From: Callorhinus ursinus
Lineage: Eukaryota; Chordata; Mammalia; Carnivora; Otariidae
DNA length: 64,000 bases
Direction of reading: 5' to 3'
Assembly: GCF_003265705.1 (NCBI RefSeq)
Contig: NW_020312775.1
Span: 4,544,822-4,608,821 of the forward strand
The notes below the pieces were generated by a model. It was not told where the DNA came from, made no database searches, and was given only the letters and a program-made list of their open reading frames with translations. The stretch's first letter is position 1; every line of letters begins with the position of its first letter. Of the stretch, positions 33,701 to 45,649 are shown piece after piece. A program made the position numbers and the translations under genes.

Positions 33701-34738
33701 TGTGTATTTTGTGAATTTGACTATGATATGTCTTAGTGATGACAAGCTTTTTGTTGAATTTAATGGGAGTTTTCTGTTTCTTGGATTTTGATGTTTGTTT
33801 CCTTCCCCAGATTAGGGAAGTTTTCAGCTATAATTTGCTCAAATAAACCTTCTGTTCCTTTTTCTCTCTCTTCTTCTTCTGGGACTCCTCTGATACAAAT
33901 GTTATTATGCTTTATGGAGTTGCTGAGTTTCCTACATCTACATTCATGATTCAATGACTTCCTTTCCTTCTTGTTTTCAGATTCATTACTTTCCATAGTT
34001 TTATCATGTGTATCACTGATTTGTTGCTCTGCTTCATCCATCTTTGTTGTCATTGTGTCCAGTCAGTTTTGCATCTCAGTTATAGCATTTTGGCCTAATT
34101 TTTAGTCCCTTAATCTCTGCAGTAAGGGATTTTAAGTGTATTCTAGTTTTTCTGAAGCCCCACTAATATCCTTATAATAGTTGTTTTAAATTCTGCTTCA
34201 GGCTTCTTACTTATATCTGTATTGATTAAATCCCGGCCATTACATTTTCCTGTTCTTTCTTTTGGGGTGAATTCCTCTGTCTTTTCATTTTGTGTAGGTC
34301 ACTATTTTTTTACATGTGTGATTGTTGGGAAAGCTGTTATGTTTCCTGTTCTTGAGCATAATGGCTATATTAAGAAGAGGTCTTTTTCTGCCGGGCCTGG
34401 TACTTCAGGAGGTGTTTGAGTGTGCAATCTGCTGTTGTGTTTTGGCTGCTCCCTTCGTCAGGTCAGTCCTCTGCAGAGTTTCTCCTTGCCTGCAGTGGGG
34501 GGTTGCTTGGACTTTGTCCACTGTTTGTCAAGTTTTAGCTAGGTATGTTTTGGTCTGCTTATTAAAAGAAGCTAGTTCCTTCTATGAAGTAAACGTTTTT
34601 CTACCTGTAGATGTGCAGGTTGTTCTCTCAATCCTTAGATTGATTTCTTGGGTGTTTAGAATGATTTGACATTTATCCAGCTGTGTTCCAGGGATGAGGC
34701 AATCTTAGGGTCCCCCTACTCCACCATTTTAACTCCCC
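30730..34738 (-). mobile_element. LINE-1 L1-d, 5' part, minus strand
   Basis: Continuation of 22925-24575. From left to right: RT domain (30730-31700), linker (31700-32300), endonuclease (32300-33400), ORF1 (33450-34100), 5' UTR to the terminus at about 34738 ('CTACTCCACCATTTTAAC'). The ORF1 fossil at 33760-34053 shows 'NNICIRGVPEEEEREKGTEG' and 'IIAENFPNLGKE'. The RT site that should read FADD is FAKD (31030-31041), so a catalytic aspartate is lost. A SINE interrupts the endonuclease region. Confidence 0.92.
32961..33171 (-). mobile_element. Can-SINE, minus strand, 17-bp target-site duplication
   Basis: CTCCATCCCTTCACTTT (32944-32960) and CTCCATCTCTTCACTTT (33172-33188) differ by one base. 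The middle is unusually GA-rich and the head has the older variant with 'GAAATCAAGAG'. Confidence 0.97.
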
Positions 34739-34741
34739 CCC

Positions 34742-34900
34742 AGGTGTTTTCAAAAGTCACTCCTTTAACATAACAAGAGACAACTTTATTGCTGTCATCA
34801 CCTAGGAAATCCCAAGGATTTTATAAGCTCCGTACCAGAAATGGGTATGAAGACCAAATATATATTTCTTGTTATAAACCACTATATCCCAATTGATGAA
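34742..34900 (-). mobile_element. LTR fragment, same family as 20080-21770
   Basis: 'CTAGGAAATCCCAAGGATTT' and 'GAAGACCAAATATATATTTC' match the 5' end region of the old LTR family recognised at 20080-21770. Confidence 0.5.
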
Positions 34901-35355
34901 GAAGGTAGGGAAGAGTCTGGGCCTCACTTTCCTCATCTAGAAAAATTACAAGTTGTTGGAAGTTTTTCAAATCTTCAAAAACCGCTGAAAAGTCAATGTT
35001 AATCTTGTGTATATCTTTTAATTCAACAAAGATTTCCAACATTTCAGGATGGGGCCACAGAAAGCCACAAAAGATGTATGAGCTCCTTTAGGCAACATAC
35101 CAAAGATGGTGAAAATGTTGCTATTTCCTGATTATGTTCACCCTGGTAAATCTGTGTCATCCAGCTGTACACAAATATTTGGAAGATGTTCCACTGATGT
35201 GGTGAGGACCTTGGGTTTATCCATCACAATCATTTGGTCATTTGGTATAACTCAAGTAATCAAACAAACAGGAGGTTCGTATTCATTGGCCTCTTTAACT
35301 CTCCTTCAAGTGCCATCACACCTTCACTGACACCCTCTATGTATATACATACAGC
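34901..35355. other. Unassigned DNA
   Basis: No recognised element, gene or RNA. Open frames of about 70 codons have no known domain. Confidence 0.5.
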
Positions 35356-35359
35356 CACT

Positions 35360-35870
35360 TTTGGCCAGTGTAACAGAAGGACAATTCTTCTCTATCGTCT
35401 TTGGTCTCTGACTGGGCCTAAGATTAAACTGACATAAAAGTGATCAACAGGAGAAAAGCATATAAATTTTATTGAATTTTTACTGTATATGTGAGTCTTC
35501 ACAAGAGAATGAAGACCCAAAAAAGTGACCAAAGCAGGAAGCTTTTATGCCCTTTAGATAAAGAAATAAATTTGTGAAGAATTGACAAGACAAAGGAGTT
35601 TGGGTTATGCATAAGAAATGGTAAGAAAGTAACTAGGTTTGTCTATACAGCTTTTTCAGCCCTAAATTCCCTGTCTTTGATGATAAGGATGTCTTCTGTC
35701 CTCCTTAATCAGTGAGGGTACTTCTTGCATGAGAGAGGACAAAGGAAGGCCAGTGTGTCTCTTCTACCTGCTGTTTCTTAAGTACCTTTAATTAAAAATA
35801 ATCAATATTTTTGCCAAAATGGCATATTTGGGGATGATATATTTTTCTAGCCTTTACCAAAATGGGGAAT
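35360..35870 (-). mobile_element. ERV-type LTR fragment A, minus strand
   Basis: Its right end 'GCCAAAATGGCATATTTGGG' recurs in fragment B ('GCCAAAAGGCATATTTTGGG'), and both have 'CTGCTGTTTCT' about 60 bp before it. Near the left end the reverse strand contains AATAAA ('AATTTTATTGAATTTTTAC'). It is part of an old LTR family I cannot name. Confidence 0.5.
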
Positions 35871-36129
35871 GTCTTCCAGTCACTTGTGATGGAGCATGTT
35901 TTTGCAAAAGAGTGAGGAAAAAAATAGTTTTGGTTGGGCGAGCAGAACTGAGGGAGATAGAGTGAAGGCCCAAGGGGATGGAATGAGCTCCATCTACACT
36001 AAATCTCTGGACTGGCTTGGGTGCATCTATATAAAGAATAGATTAGAGGGAGAAACTGAGAAACAAAACACAATCCTGCTACCCAGAAACAACATCTTTG
36101 ACATAGACAATGGTCTTACCACTTTAGGG

Positions 36130-36665
36130 GAGTTAAAATAATTTTCCCTCTACCCCCTTGGTTTTTGATTGAGACCCCTCTCCCCCACAATAAAAGACAA
36201 AGTAACAAGAGAAAAACAAACGAGCTTCTTAACATGTTTTCCTCATTTGTACATGGGAGATACCAGGAAAATTGAGTAAACTTCTGGAGATGGCCTAAGC
36301 CACCACCTTAAATACAACCTTTAGCTAAGGACAAAAGAAACATGTTGGGGGTTGGGGAGGTCAGTTATGGGAGTTACCATGGAAAAGCACAATAAACAAG
36401 GGTAAAGTTTGTTATGCAAATTTAAGTTGGTGCCTTCCCCATTGATAAAATCCTCTTGTGATTTAAATTCAACCTTCTTTTCGGGGTACAAAGAGGGAGA
36501 CACAGATTTCCTTTATAATTGTTAATTCCCTGTACAAAAAAAGTAACTTCTACTGTTTTCAGAGATTTTTGTGTATCTGCTGTTTCTCAAAAATAATCAG
36601 CTCTGAAAAATTCTCATGCCAAAAGGCATATTTTGGGGTGGTATATTTTGCTACTCTTCACTGTT
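36130..36665 (-). mobile_element. ERV-type LTR fragment B, minus strand
   Basis: Shares its right end with fragment A in the same orientation; the rest is too diverged to compare by eye. About 260 bp of unassigned DNA (35871-36129) separates them, with no retroviral genes. Confidence 0.45.
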
Positions 36666-36669
36666 ATGA

Positions 36670-37182
36670 TCTATAAGAGCACAGAGATCTTGCCAGGATA
36701 TTTTAAAGGCAGTGGATACAAACAAATGTGAGTTGGAGAGGAAGAATACAGAAAACCCCACTCATGAAAGTAACTGAGAGGCTGGTTTGTATGCTCATGT
36801 AAAGCACTCCTCTGGAGACTCTCAGAGATAACAGGGGAACATGTGCAAGCTATAAGTTTGTGGCCCTGCTTCTATACAGTTGGAATTTAGCAAGTCAATG
36901 AACATTTGGGATGCAGTTGGTAACCCTTTGCCTTGTTCTAGCATACAAAACACAAAGGTACAGAGAGCTACAGCTCAACACTGTGATGCTCTGGACTCAG
37001 AAAGAATTTAGGCTACCAACTAACCACATCCCCAAAAATGGGAAACTCTCTACCCACTTGGTAATGAACCCAGACCCCATCCCCATGCTCACCTCAACAC
37101 ATATTCACACGCATCTAATCTTGTTTAATTTAAAAGCAGTTCCCAAGCCTGCATGGACAGTCTGTATCATCCCCCTCCTACA

Positions 37183-37233
<51 letters not shown>

Positions 37234-38865
37234 GTTAGACCTTTTCTTCATAGTGTTTCACTACCTGCAGGAAGAAAAATCTTTCTCTGTCCAATTTCAG
37301 AGTTTTTTTTAGCACCCTACATAGCCCTCATTTCATCCCTTATAATTACCAATTCCTCCTTCCTTTGTGTCTTTCCATCTTCCTTTTATACTCCAGCCAT
37401 CGTTTTGCTAGGAAGTGCCTCATAACCTAATTTCTCTAGGAACAAAAGGCTTGAGTTTAATCCCCCAGGGGAATTACATTTGAATAAGGGACAATCCTCC
37501 AACCAAAAGAAATGAATTACACCTGAGGAAACATGGCATTTCAGCAAAAGGTTCAGAAAAATTTGTATGGAGAATGGCAACTTGCTGCAAAACTGACCAC
37601 TTCACAGTTGCATACTAAGAAGTGGAGTAGGTGCCTTCATTTTGGTAAAACCTTGGGACTTCAAATCCACCCCCCCCATTCTTGCTCTACATATTTTCTT
37701 GAATTCAATTTTCTTACACATCTCTTCCAAGTTCATCAGGGAGATAAGCATTTTCCAATGGTCACAATAAAATCTAGATTTTGCTGATCTTATTTGTTTT
37801 CTAGGCAAAGGGAGTAAAAACATACCTCATATAAGATAAGAAACAACTGACCTGTTTGGTTAGGGAATTTTCCTTGTCACCTTCATGTACTACTAATTCA
37901 TACCTTCAGTAGCTATACATTCTAGGGTTCCTTTCCTCTAAAGAGTTTGATACACTCTTTTTGGTCTAAAATTTGAAATAATAATAAAGGTTCTTTTGGT
38001 AATTAGTGAAAAATTTTCTTAATAATCTCTTGAAACAATACCAAAATGGCCAGGAAAAGGCCATCATTGGGAAAGGAATTGTTCTTGCTCTAGTTTGCAA
38101 TAATGAGGACAGGACCTTATTGGGTGCACCTAAATTATACTGTTTTGTTATTCAGAAGCAGTGGGGTTGAGAGCGATCCACAGGAATTGTACATTTGTAA
38201 ATAGAAGTAGGTTAAAGTAATTAATCCTGTGTCTTGTAGCTCTGACGTTCTCTCCCTTAAGAGAAATTACCCACGGTCCAAGGCAGCTAACAGCAAGGTG
38301 CAGTGATAAAGTGGTTGAGTTCTCTCTGATTTGGGACCTGCTATTTGTTTCTATGTATGTCTGCTGTGTGCAAAGCACATGCTTTAAGCAAAAAGCAAGT
38401 ATAAATTTGGTATAACCTTACATCCTTCACAGTCACAGATATGGAAAATTTCTTTGGAAAGATAAAGTCACATTTTTAAAAGCAATTCACTGGAGCTATT
38501 CAAGAAACAATTAGAGGCCATCCTGGATGGGGGGATGTTTCAATAAAATGAGTGGGTGATTTCTCTTAGCATTTCCTATATTTCTAGTTTCATGCTTAAT
38601 GAAACAAAAGCATGAGAAAGAAGCTCTGACCATTACTGTTTTTTTCCCCTTAGGGTAACTTTGAAGTCATTTTTGAAAATTACATTGTTTAGGCTCCTGG
38701 AATAATAACTGCATTTAGGAATTTTACTCCTCCCATGTTAATCCTGGAATTAAGTTCCTCATCAATTCATATGATAGAAAACACTAAAACAACCTTCATA
38801 AATTGATCACAGAACAAAAAAAAAGATGGATCTGCACTCTAAAGCATTGTCAGCACAGTAGTATG
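36670..38865. other. Intergenic, no gene seen
   Basis: Single-copy-looking DNA with the CA repeat at 37183. The open frames that include the repeat give poly(Thr-His) and are not real. No other signal is recognised. Confidence 0.5.
37183..37233. repeat. (CA)n microsatellite
   Basis: About 25 uninterrupted CA units. Likely to be highly length-variable and usable as a marker. Confidence 0.99.
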
Positions 38866-38867
38866 CA

Positions 38868-39085
38868 TATTACTTTAGAGCAAACACAAAGGGCTTGTTA
38901 TGTGTCGGGCATGGTGCTAAGTGTCATAAAGAAGTTAACTTATTAAATACTACAAAATAGTCAGACATTGGAACTTAGACATCCTCATTTTAAATATGAG
39001 GCAACTAAGGCTCAAAGAGGTTAAGTGATTTACCCCATTAAGTGGTATAGCTATTCCAGTGTGGTTCCAAAGCCCATGGAGTCCC
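38868..39085 (-). mobile_element. MIR SINE, minus strand
   Basis: 'GGGCATGGTGCTAAGTG', 'GAGGCAACTAAGGCTCAAAG' and 'GGTTAAGTGATTTACCCC' are reversed MIR core landmarks. The right edge lies near 'CCAAAGCCCATGGAGTC'. Confidence 0.88.
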
Positions 39086-39089
39086 ATAT

Positions 39090-40300
39090 ATTCATCCCAG
39101 TATACAGCTTCCCTGTATGTAACATGCTTCTGGGTCACATAAGTAAAAACATATGCCAGTCTGTGGGAGTTAGCGTTAAAACTCCCAGTCTGACACTGAG
39201 TAGAAAAAGCCCCAGGCAGGTGTGGAAGAACAGAGTTAAAATATAATGTGTCTGGGAAAAGACAGAGTTATTCATTGTCTCAGCAACAGTTTGGGAACTC
39301 AGGAGCTGTGAGTTGTCCTCAAAGCTTTGTTTGACCACAGATGTGAACTTGATCTCACTTGATGAACCATGTTGGCCTCAGTTTTCTTATCTGTGACTTA
39401 GAAATGGAGACTTGTTATACTGCAAAACATACCCAGGTGTCAGGAAATTTTAAGAATCTAGATTCTCATACTTGATGTACAACACATAGTTCTATATGGA
39501 GTTAAATATATACTCTATGCAGAAACATGGACAAAAACCTAGAAATGCTATTCCCCTTCAGAAAAAAGAAAAGCCATGAACCAGATTTTTCTTCTGCTAA
39601 TCAATGTCACCTTGATGGATAGAGCAAAATAAAGAATTGGAGGAATGAAAAGGTCTGTCATTTCCAGGAGTAAACTTTTTGAATTTTCTCTTTTCATGCT
39701 TAGTTATATAGTTTTAATAAATATAGAGCTAATAAAATAGTATTATTTTGAGCTTATGAATTGTTAAGCCTATTTTTAGTAATGATTAATGATAAATCAT
39801 TTTATAAAGCTTTGGTGATTCATCATCAGAGTAGCATGCCTTTAAAACAGGTGTTCTGGGAATTCAGAATCTCTGTAATACAAAGTTTTTATTCTCTAAT
39901 TTGGAGAGTTCTAAGTCACCTGCAAATAAGAATAAAGACAAGGAAAGTAGGAGATATCTATTGTTAGCTCCCCACGTTACTCCCATCTTCATGAGATCTT
40001 AATTAATTCAGCTATAACAAAATGTAAACCACAAGTGGAGTCCAATTTCAAAAGAGATCTAGAGCATAATCTAAAAAAGATTGTGTAGCTTTTATACCAG
40101 TATTTTTATTTCAAGTGTTTTGTCCCTGCTGTGTTATCTTAAAGGATTTAAAAAAAAGAAAGGGAGAGAGTAGCAAAACCATCTTCTCCTGAGATCAGAT
40201 GTTGTAAAAAATGTTGACTGCTTCCCTGGAATTTTTTTTTAAAAGAAAGGGCATAAGCTTTATATTAGATAGAAGATAAAAGGTAATGTGACAAAGATCA
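39090..40300. other. Intergenic, no gene seen
   Basis: Unassigned DNA. 39320-39420 ('CCTCAGTTTTCTTATCTGTG') may be a short MIR core. Otherwise nothing is recognised. Confidence 0.45.
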
Positions 40301-40313
40301 AGAAGTAAAAATA

Positions 40314-40544
40314 GGGGCACCTGGGTGGCTCAGTTGTTAAGTGTCTGCCTTCAGCTCAGGTCATGATCCCAGAGTTCCGGCACAGAGCCCCTCATCAGGC
40401 TCCCTGCTCAGTGGGTATTCTGCTTCTTTCTCCCTCTCCTGCTCCCCCTGCTTGTGTTCCCTCTCTCGTTGTCTCTCTCTGTCAAATAAATAATAAAATA
40501 AAATAAAATAAAATAAAATAAAATAAAATAAAATAAATAAAAAA
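40314..40544 (+). mobile_element. Can-SINE with expanded (AAAAT)n tail
   Basis: Full head and CT-rich middle; the tail has grown into about ten AAAAT units (40490-40535). Flanks GAAGTAAAAATA (40302-40313) and GGAGTAAAAATA (40545-40556) form the target-site duplication. Confidence 0.96.
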
Positions 40545-40629
40545 GGAGTAAAAATAAAGCTGATAACTGACCACCAAATTCTATTCCTCTGAATGAAATT
40601 TGATAGAAAGATGAAGATTATAACTGTAC

Positions 40630-43600
40630 TTATTTTTATTGGTATATAACATTATGTAAGTTTCAGATGTATTACTTTATAATTTGACATCTGCATGCAC
40701 TACAAAGTAATCACCCATCACCATAGAATTGATTTCCTTCACCCATTTTGCCTACTCGCCAGTCCCAATCCCCTCTGGTAACCACCAATCTGTTCTTTGT
40801 ATCTATGAGTTTGTTTGTTTTTGTTGCTTATTTATTTGTTTTGTTTTGGGTGTCTTTATTTGTTCTTCTTTTCCTAGTTCCCTTATAGTTCAAGTTAGAT
40901 TGTGTATTTGAGATTTTTTTCTTATTTGTTGAAGTAGGCCTGTATTGCTAGATCATCCTTCTTAGAACCACTTTTGCTACATCCCAAAGATTTTAGCATG
41001 TCATAGTTCTGTTTTCATTTGTCTCTGGGTATTTTTTTATTTTGTCTTTGATTAATGACCCACTGATTGTTCAGTGTTATGAACATGTCATGTTATTTAA
41101 TCTTCACATTTTTGTGTTTTTTCCAGTTTTCTTCTTGTAATTGATTTCTAGTTCATACCATTTTGGTCAGAAAAGATGTTTTATGTGATTTCAACTTTAT
41201 GGAATTCATCAAGACTTGTTTTGTGACCCAACATGTGATCTATTTTATAGAATTTTCCATGTGCCCTTAAGAAGAAAGTATATTCTGTTGCTTTTGGATC
41301 AAATGTTCTATATAATGTATTAAGTCCATCTGGTCTAATGTGTCATTTATATCAGGCTGTTTCCTTATTAATTTTCTGTTTGGATGATCTATTCACTGAT
41401 ATGATTGGTGTCTTAATATCCCCTACTATTGTATTGCTTTCAATTTCTCCCTTTAGGTCTATTGATATTAGCTTTATATATCTAGGTGATCCTATGTTGG
41501 CTGTATATATATTTATAAATTTTATGTCTTCTTGTTGGATTAACTCCTTTATCATTATGTAATGCCCCTCTTTGTCTATTATTACAGTCTTTGTTTTAAC
41601 GTTTATTTTTTTCTGTTAATAGTATAGCTACATCAGCTTTTTTTCATTCCCATTTGCATGGAATACCTTTCTTCTGTCTTTCACTTTCAGTTTGTGTTTG
41701 TCCTTACTTCTAAAGTGAATCTCTTGTAGGCAGCGTATAGATGGATTTTGAAATTCATTCAGCCATTTTATGTCTTTTAATTGAAAAGTTTAGTCCTTTT
41801 ACATTTAAAGTAATTATTGATAGGTATGTACTTATAGCCATCTTGTTCATTGTTTTCTGGCTGTGTTTGTAGTTCCTCTGTGTTCCTTTCTTCTTCTCTT
41901 GCTCTCTTCCCTTGTGGTTTGATGGCTTTCTTTATTGTGTTTAGATTTCTTTCTCACTTTCTTTTGCGTATTAACAATAAGTTTTTTGCTTTGTAGTTAC
42001 TGTGAAGTTCACATATAACTTCCCTGTATATAATGGTCTGTTTTGAGTTGATAGTTTAAATTTGAACACATTCCAAAAATTTACATTTTTCTCCACCCCA
42101 ACATTTATATTTTTGATGTTATATTTTACATCTTTTTATGTTATGCACCCCTTAAATAATTATTGTAAGTTTAGTGAATTTTACTATTTTTGCCTTTTAA
42201 CCTTTATACTTGCTTTATAAGTAATTGACCCGCTACTTTTACTATATATTTACCTTTTCAGTGAGATTTTTCTATTGTATGTTTTCTTGTTATTAATTAG
42301 TGCTATTTCTTTTGAGTTTATAGAATTCCCTTTAATATTTCCAGTAAGGCCAGTTTAGTGGAGATGAACTCCTTTAGCTTTTGCTTATCTGGAACATTCT
42401 TATTTTCCTCTTCAATTCTGAATAATAACCTGGTGGGGTAGAGAATTCTTGCTTGGAAGTTTTTTTGTTGTTTTCTTTTTTTTTTCCTTTCATCACTTGA
42501 ATATATCATGCCTCTCTCTTCTGGCTTGCAAAGTTTTTGCTATAAAATCTGGTGATAGCCTTATGGGGTTTCCCTTATATGTAATAATTTGTTTTTCTCT
42601 TGCTTTTTAAAAAATTCTCTCTTCATAACTTTTCCCATTTTAATTATAATGTGTCTTGGTTTGGTTCCTTGGGTTCATCTTATTTTGAACTCTCTGGGCT
42701 TCCTGGATTTGTATGTCTGTTTCCTTCCTCAAATTAGGGAAATTTTCAGTCATTATCTCTTCAAGTAACTTTTCTGGCCCTTCTACTCTTCCTCTCCTTC
42801 TGGGACCTCTATAATGTAAATGAATATTCTGTTTGATGTCCTAAAGTTCTCTTAAGTTGTCTTCTTTTTTTTTTAATTGTTTTTTTTTTCTTTTTGCTGC
42901 TCTGTCTGGGTGAGTTCTATTGCTTTGTTTTCCAAATCAGTGACCTGATCTTCAGCTTTATTCAGTCTGCCATTGAGCCCCTATGGTATACTTCTTTCAG
43001 TTTAGTTATTGTATTCTTCAGCTCTGTAACTTCTGTTTGGAACTTTCCCATATTTTCTATCTCTTTGTTGAGGATCTCTCTGTATTTATCCATTTCTTCT
43101 CCCAAGTTTGATAAGCATCTTTATGACCATTACTTTGACCATTTTGACCGTTACTCTTTATTAAGTAGATTGCTTATCTCCATTTCATTAATGTCTTTTT
43201 TTCTGATATTTTGTCTTGTTCTTTAATTTGAAATATATTCCTCTGTCTCCTCATATTCCCTGACTCTCTGTATTTGTTTCTATGTATTAAGCAAATTAAT
43301 GACCTCCCCAGTCTTCAAGGTATGGTCTTGTGTAGGAGATGTCATTTGGAGCCCAGAAGTGCAATCCCTTCTGACCACCAGAGTTAGGGGCACAAAGAAC
43401 ATCCCTTGTGTGGATTGTGGCAGAGCTGCATCTGTAACATTTAGTTGGGTAGGACTGGCACCTGACTCAGCTACATAGTGTAGCTACAATATGTGGGTGG
43501 ATGGGGTTGGAATCCAGCCTGGATGCAACATGTAGCTGTGATGGGGCATGGGGATTGGTGGGGCTGTTGCCTGGACAACTGCAACATTTGGCTCCACTGG

Positions 43601-44330
43601 GCTATAACCTGGCCTGGCTGTGATGCATGGTTGTGCTGTGGGGGCAGATGACATTTTTGGGTGTGTGTGCCCACCCCAGCTCTAGTAGGTTGGAGGGATA
43701 GTTCTAAATGGTACCCACCAGTGTCAATATTAGCAAGGTAGAATGAGGTTGCAAATATTTTGCCCTCCTTGGAGAAAAGCCCAATGGTTTCCTGCCTCTC
43801 TAATAGGCACTTTAATATTAGTAAGTGGGTCTCCTTCACATATGGTTTAGGTGCTTCTCAAGGTGGTGTTTTTGCAGTGGGTCCTAGGGTAGGTGAGTCG
43901 GTGTTCAAGCCCTTTAAGAGGAGGTTCTCTATTCCTTACTCTCCTTTGGGTTTTCTACATAATTTTGTTGGTTTTCAAAGCCTGGCATTTAGGGGGTTGG
44001 CTCATTCCTCTCATGCAGGATCCATGAGTTGGGTGCCTGATGTGGAGCACAAACTCCTCACTCCTCAGGGAAAAGTTCCATATTTTGGGGATCCTTCTTA
44101 ATTATGGCTTGCTATACCTGGAGTGGGTTTGTTTGTTTGTTTGTTTGGCAAGATGATGTCTCTGCCTATCCTACCCATCTTGATGCTGCCCCTTTTGTCC
44201 TTTGTTATAGAGGTTATGTTCATCTGGTTTTCTAGTCTTTTTCAGGAGGAATTATTCCATATGTAGTTGTATAGTTGTTATATTTATGGGAAGGAGTGAG
44301 TTCAGGATCTTCCTATGACACAATTTTGAA
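40630..44330 (-). mobile_element. Old LINE-1 L1-f, minus strand, internally deleted, 5' end kept
   Basis: 40640-40820 is an old L1MA-like 3' UTR. From about 40830 the sequence jumps to the ORF2 linker and endonuclease, so the RT and C-terminal regions are missing. ORF1 remnants follow at 42680-42870 and the 5' UTR continues to about 44330. Its terminus reads on the minus strand 'GTCATAGGAAGATCCTGAAC', the form I recall for older L1M subfamilies. No long ORF survives. Confidence 0.85.
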
Positions 44331-44394
44331 CACATCTCATGAATGCATTTTTGTCTCATGATATTTTTAGCTTATCCAAAAAGAAAGATTTAGT

Positions 44395-44580
44395 AGGGGT
44401 GCCTGGGTGGCTCATTTGGTTAAGTGTTTGCCTTTGGCTCAGGTCATGATCTCAAGGTCTTGGGATCAAGCCCCACATTGGGCTCCCTGCTCAGTGGGGA
44501 GTCTGCTTCTCCCTCTCCCTCTGCCCGTTCCCCCACTCATGCACTCTCTCTCCCTCAAATAAATAAATAAAATCTTTTAA
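44395..44580 (+). mobile_element. Can-SINE, plus strand
   Basis: Complete copy. AAGAAAGATTTA on the left and AAAAAGATTTA on the right are the likely target-site duplication. Confidence 0.96.
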
Positions 44581-44909
44581 AAAAAGATTTAACATAAATG
44601 ACCAACATTAAAGAAATGCTTAAATTATGATATACCCATATGATAGAACATGATGTGGCCGTTATAACAAGTGCTTTTAAATAATATTTAATAACAGAGA
44701 AACTGTTTATAAAATAACCAAATAAAAAATGGCAATATAAAAGTATGAAGAATATTAATTCAAATTAAAATACATAACTAAAAATGATAAACATTAATGT
44801 TAACAAGTATCTCTGGTGGTGGTTTTATTTTATCCTTTATACATTTCTGTATTTCTCAAGTATTCTACAATAAACATATATTTGTTTTGCTATTAGAAAA
44901 TAAATAACA

Positions 44910-45050
44910 AGGGTGCCTGGGTGACTCAGTTGGTTAAGCATCCATCTCTTGATCTCAGCTCAGGTCTTGATCTCAGGGTCCTGAGTTCAAGCCCCATGTC
45001 AAGCCCAGCATGGAGCATACTTAAATTAAGTAAAATTGAAAAAAAAAACA
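44910..45050 (+). mobile_element. Can-SINE, older variant, short
   Basis: The head carries 'CATCCATCTCTTGATCTCAG', and the CT-rich middle is replaced by 'GCATGGAGCATACTTAAATT'. It ends in an A-run near 45050. This looks like an older Can-SINE subfamily than most copies here. Confidence 0.85.
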
Positions 45051-45054
45051 ACAA

Positions 45055-45645
45055 ATAAACTTTTTTTAACATCTTAAAGTTAAAAACTTCTGCTTATTTT
45101 CAGATGAGGAACATATGCTGACTTATTTTTAAAAATTATTTTTATTTTTTTAAAGACCAACAAAAATTACATTGTAATAAGGCCAAGAGTGACAAAATTT
45201 TACTTTTTATACTCTTTTTATCTCTCTCTCAAGGTATATGACCCTTATTCTTGAGAGTTCTGTAAACCCAAGCTTGAGATTTCCCATTTCACATTGTTTG
45301 CCTTTTCTCTGTAAAGAAATCCATTGTGTGTATAATTGTCAAATGATAATGTTTGTTAACTATTTATTTATTCTTTCAACATTAGCTTATTGAGGAACAT
45401 AAGCATAATAATATCTCATTATGGGAGATAATTATTTGGAGGAGGGAAAACTAAAGATTGGAGAATAGTTAGGCAAGGAAAGATGCATGCCTAAAACAGG
45501 GTAGTTCACATGAGAATGGGAAGAAAGGAACAGAGTCAAGAGAGAGCCTAAGAGTACAAAGAACAGAATTTGATGACTTCTTATGTGTAGTTATGGCTAA
45601 TAAGTACCAGATAGTGTACTAATGTAGATTGTAAAACCTTTAAAA
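45055..45645. other. Intergenic, no gene seen
   Basis: Unassigned AT-rich sequence between a SINE and the long L2. Confidence 0.5.
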
Positions 45646-45649
45646 AATA

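Noticed and set aside
36911..37312. 133-codon open frame with a threonine-histidine run
   Set aside because: The run is translated CA microsatellite; the rest has no recognisable domain.
40484..40540. Regular short repeats as a designed array or CRISPR
   Set aside because: Simple (AAAAT)n growth of a SINE tail without spacers. No CRISPR array, operon, ribosome binding site or other bacterial feature is present anywhere in the window.
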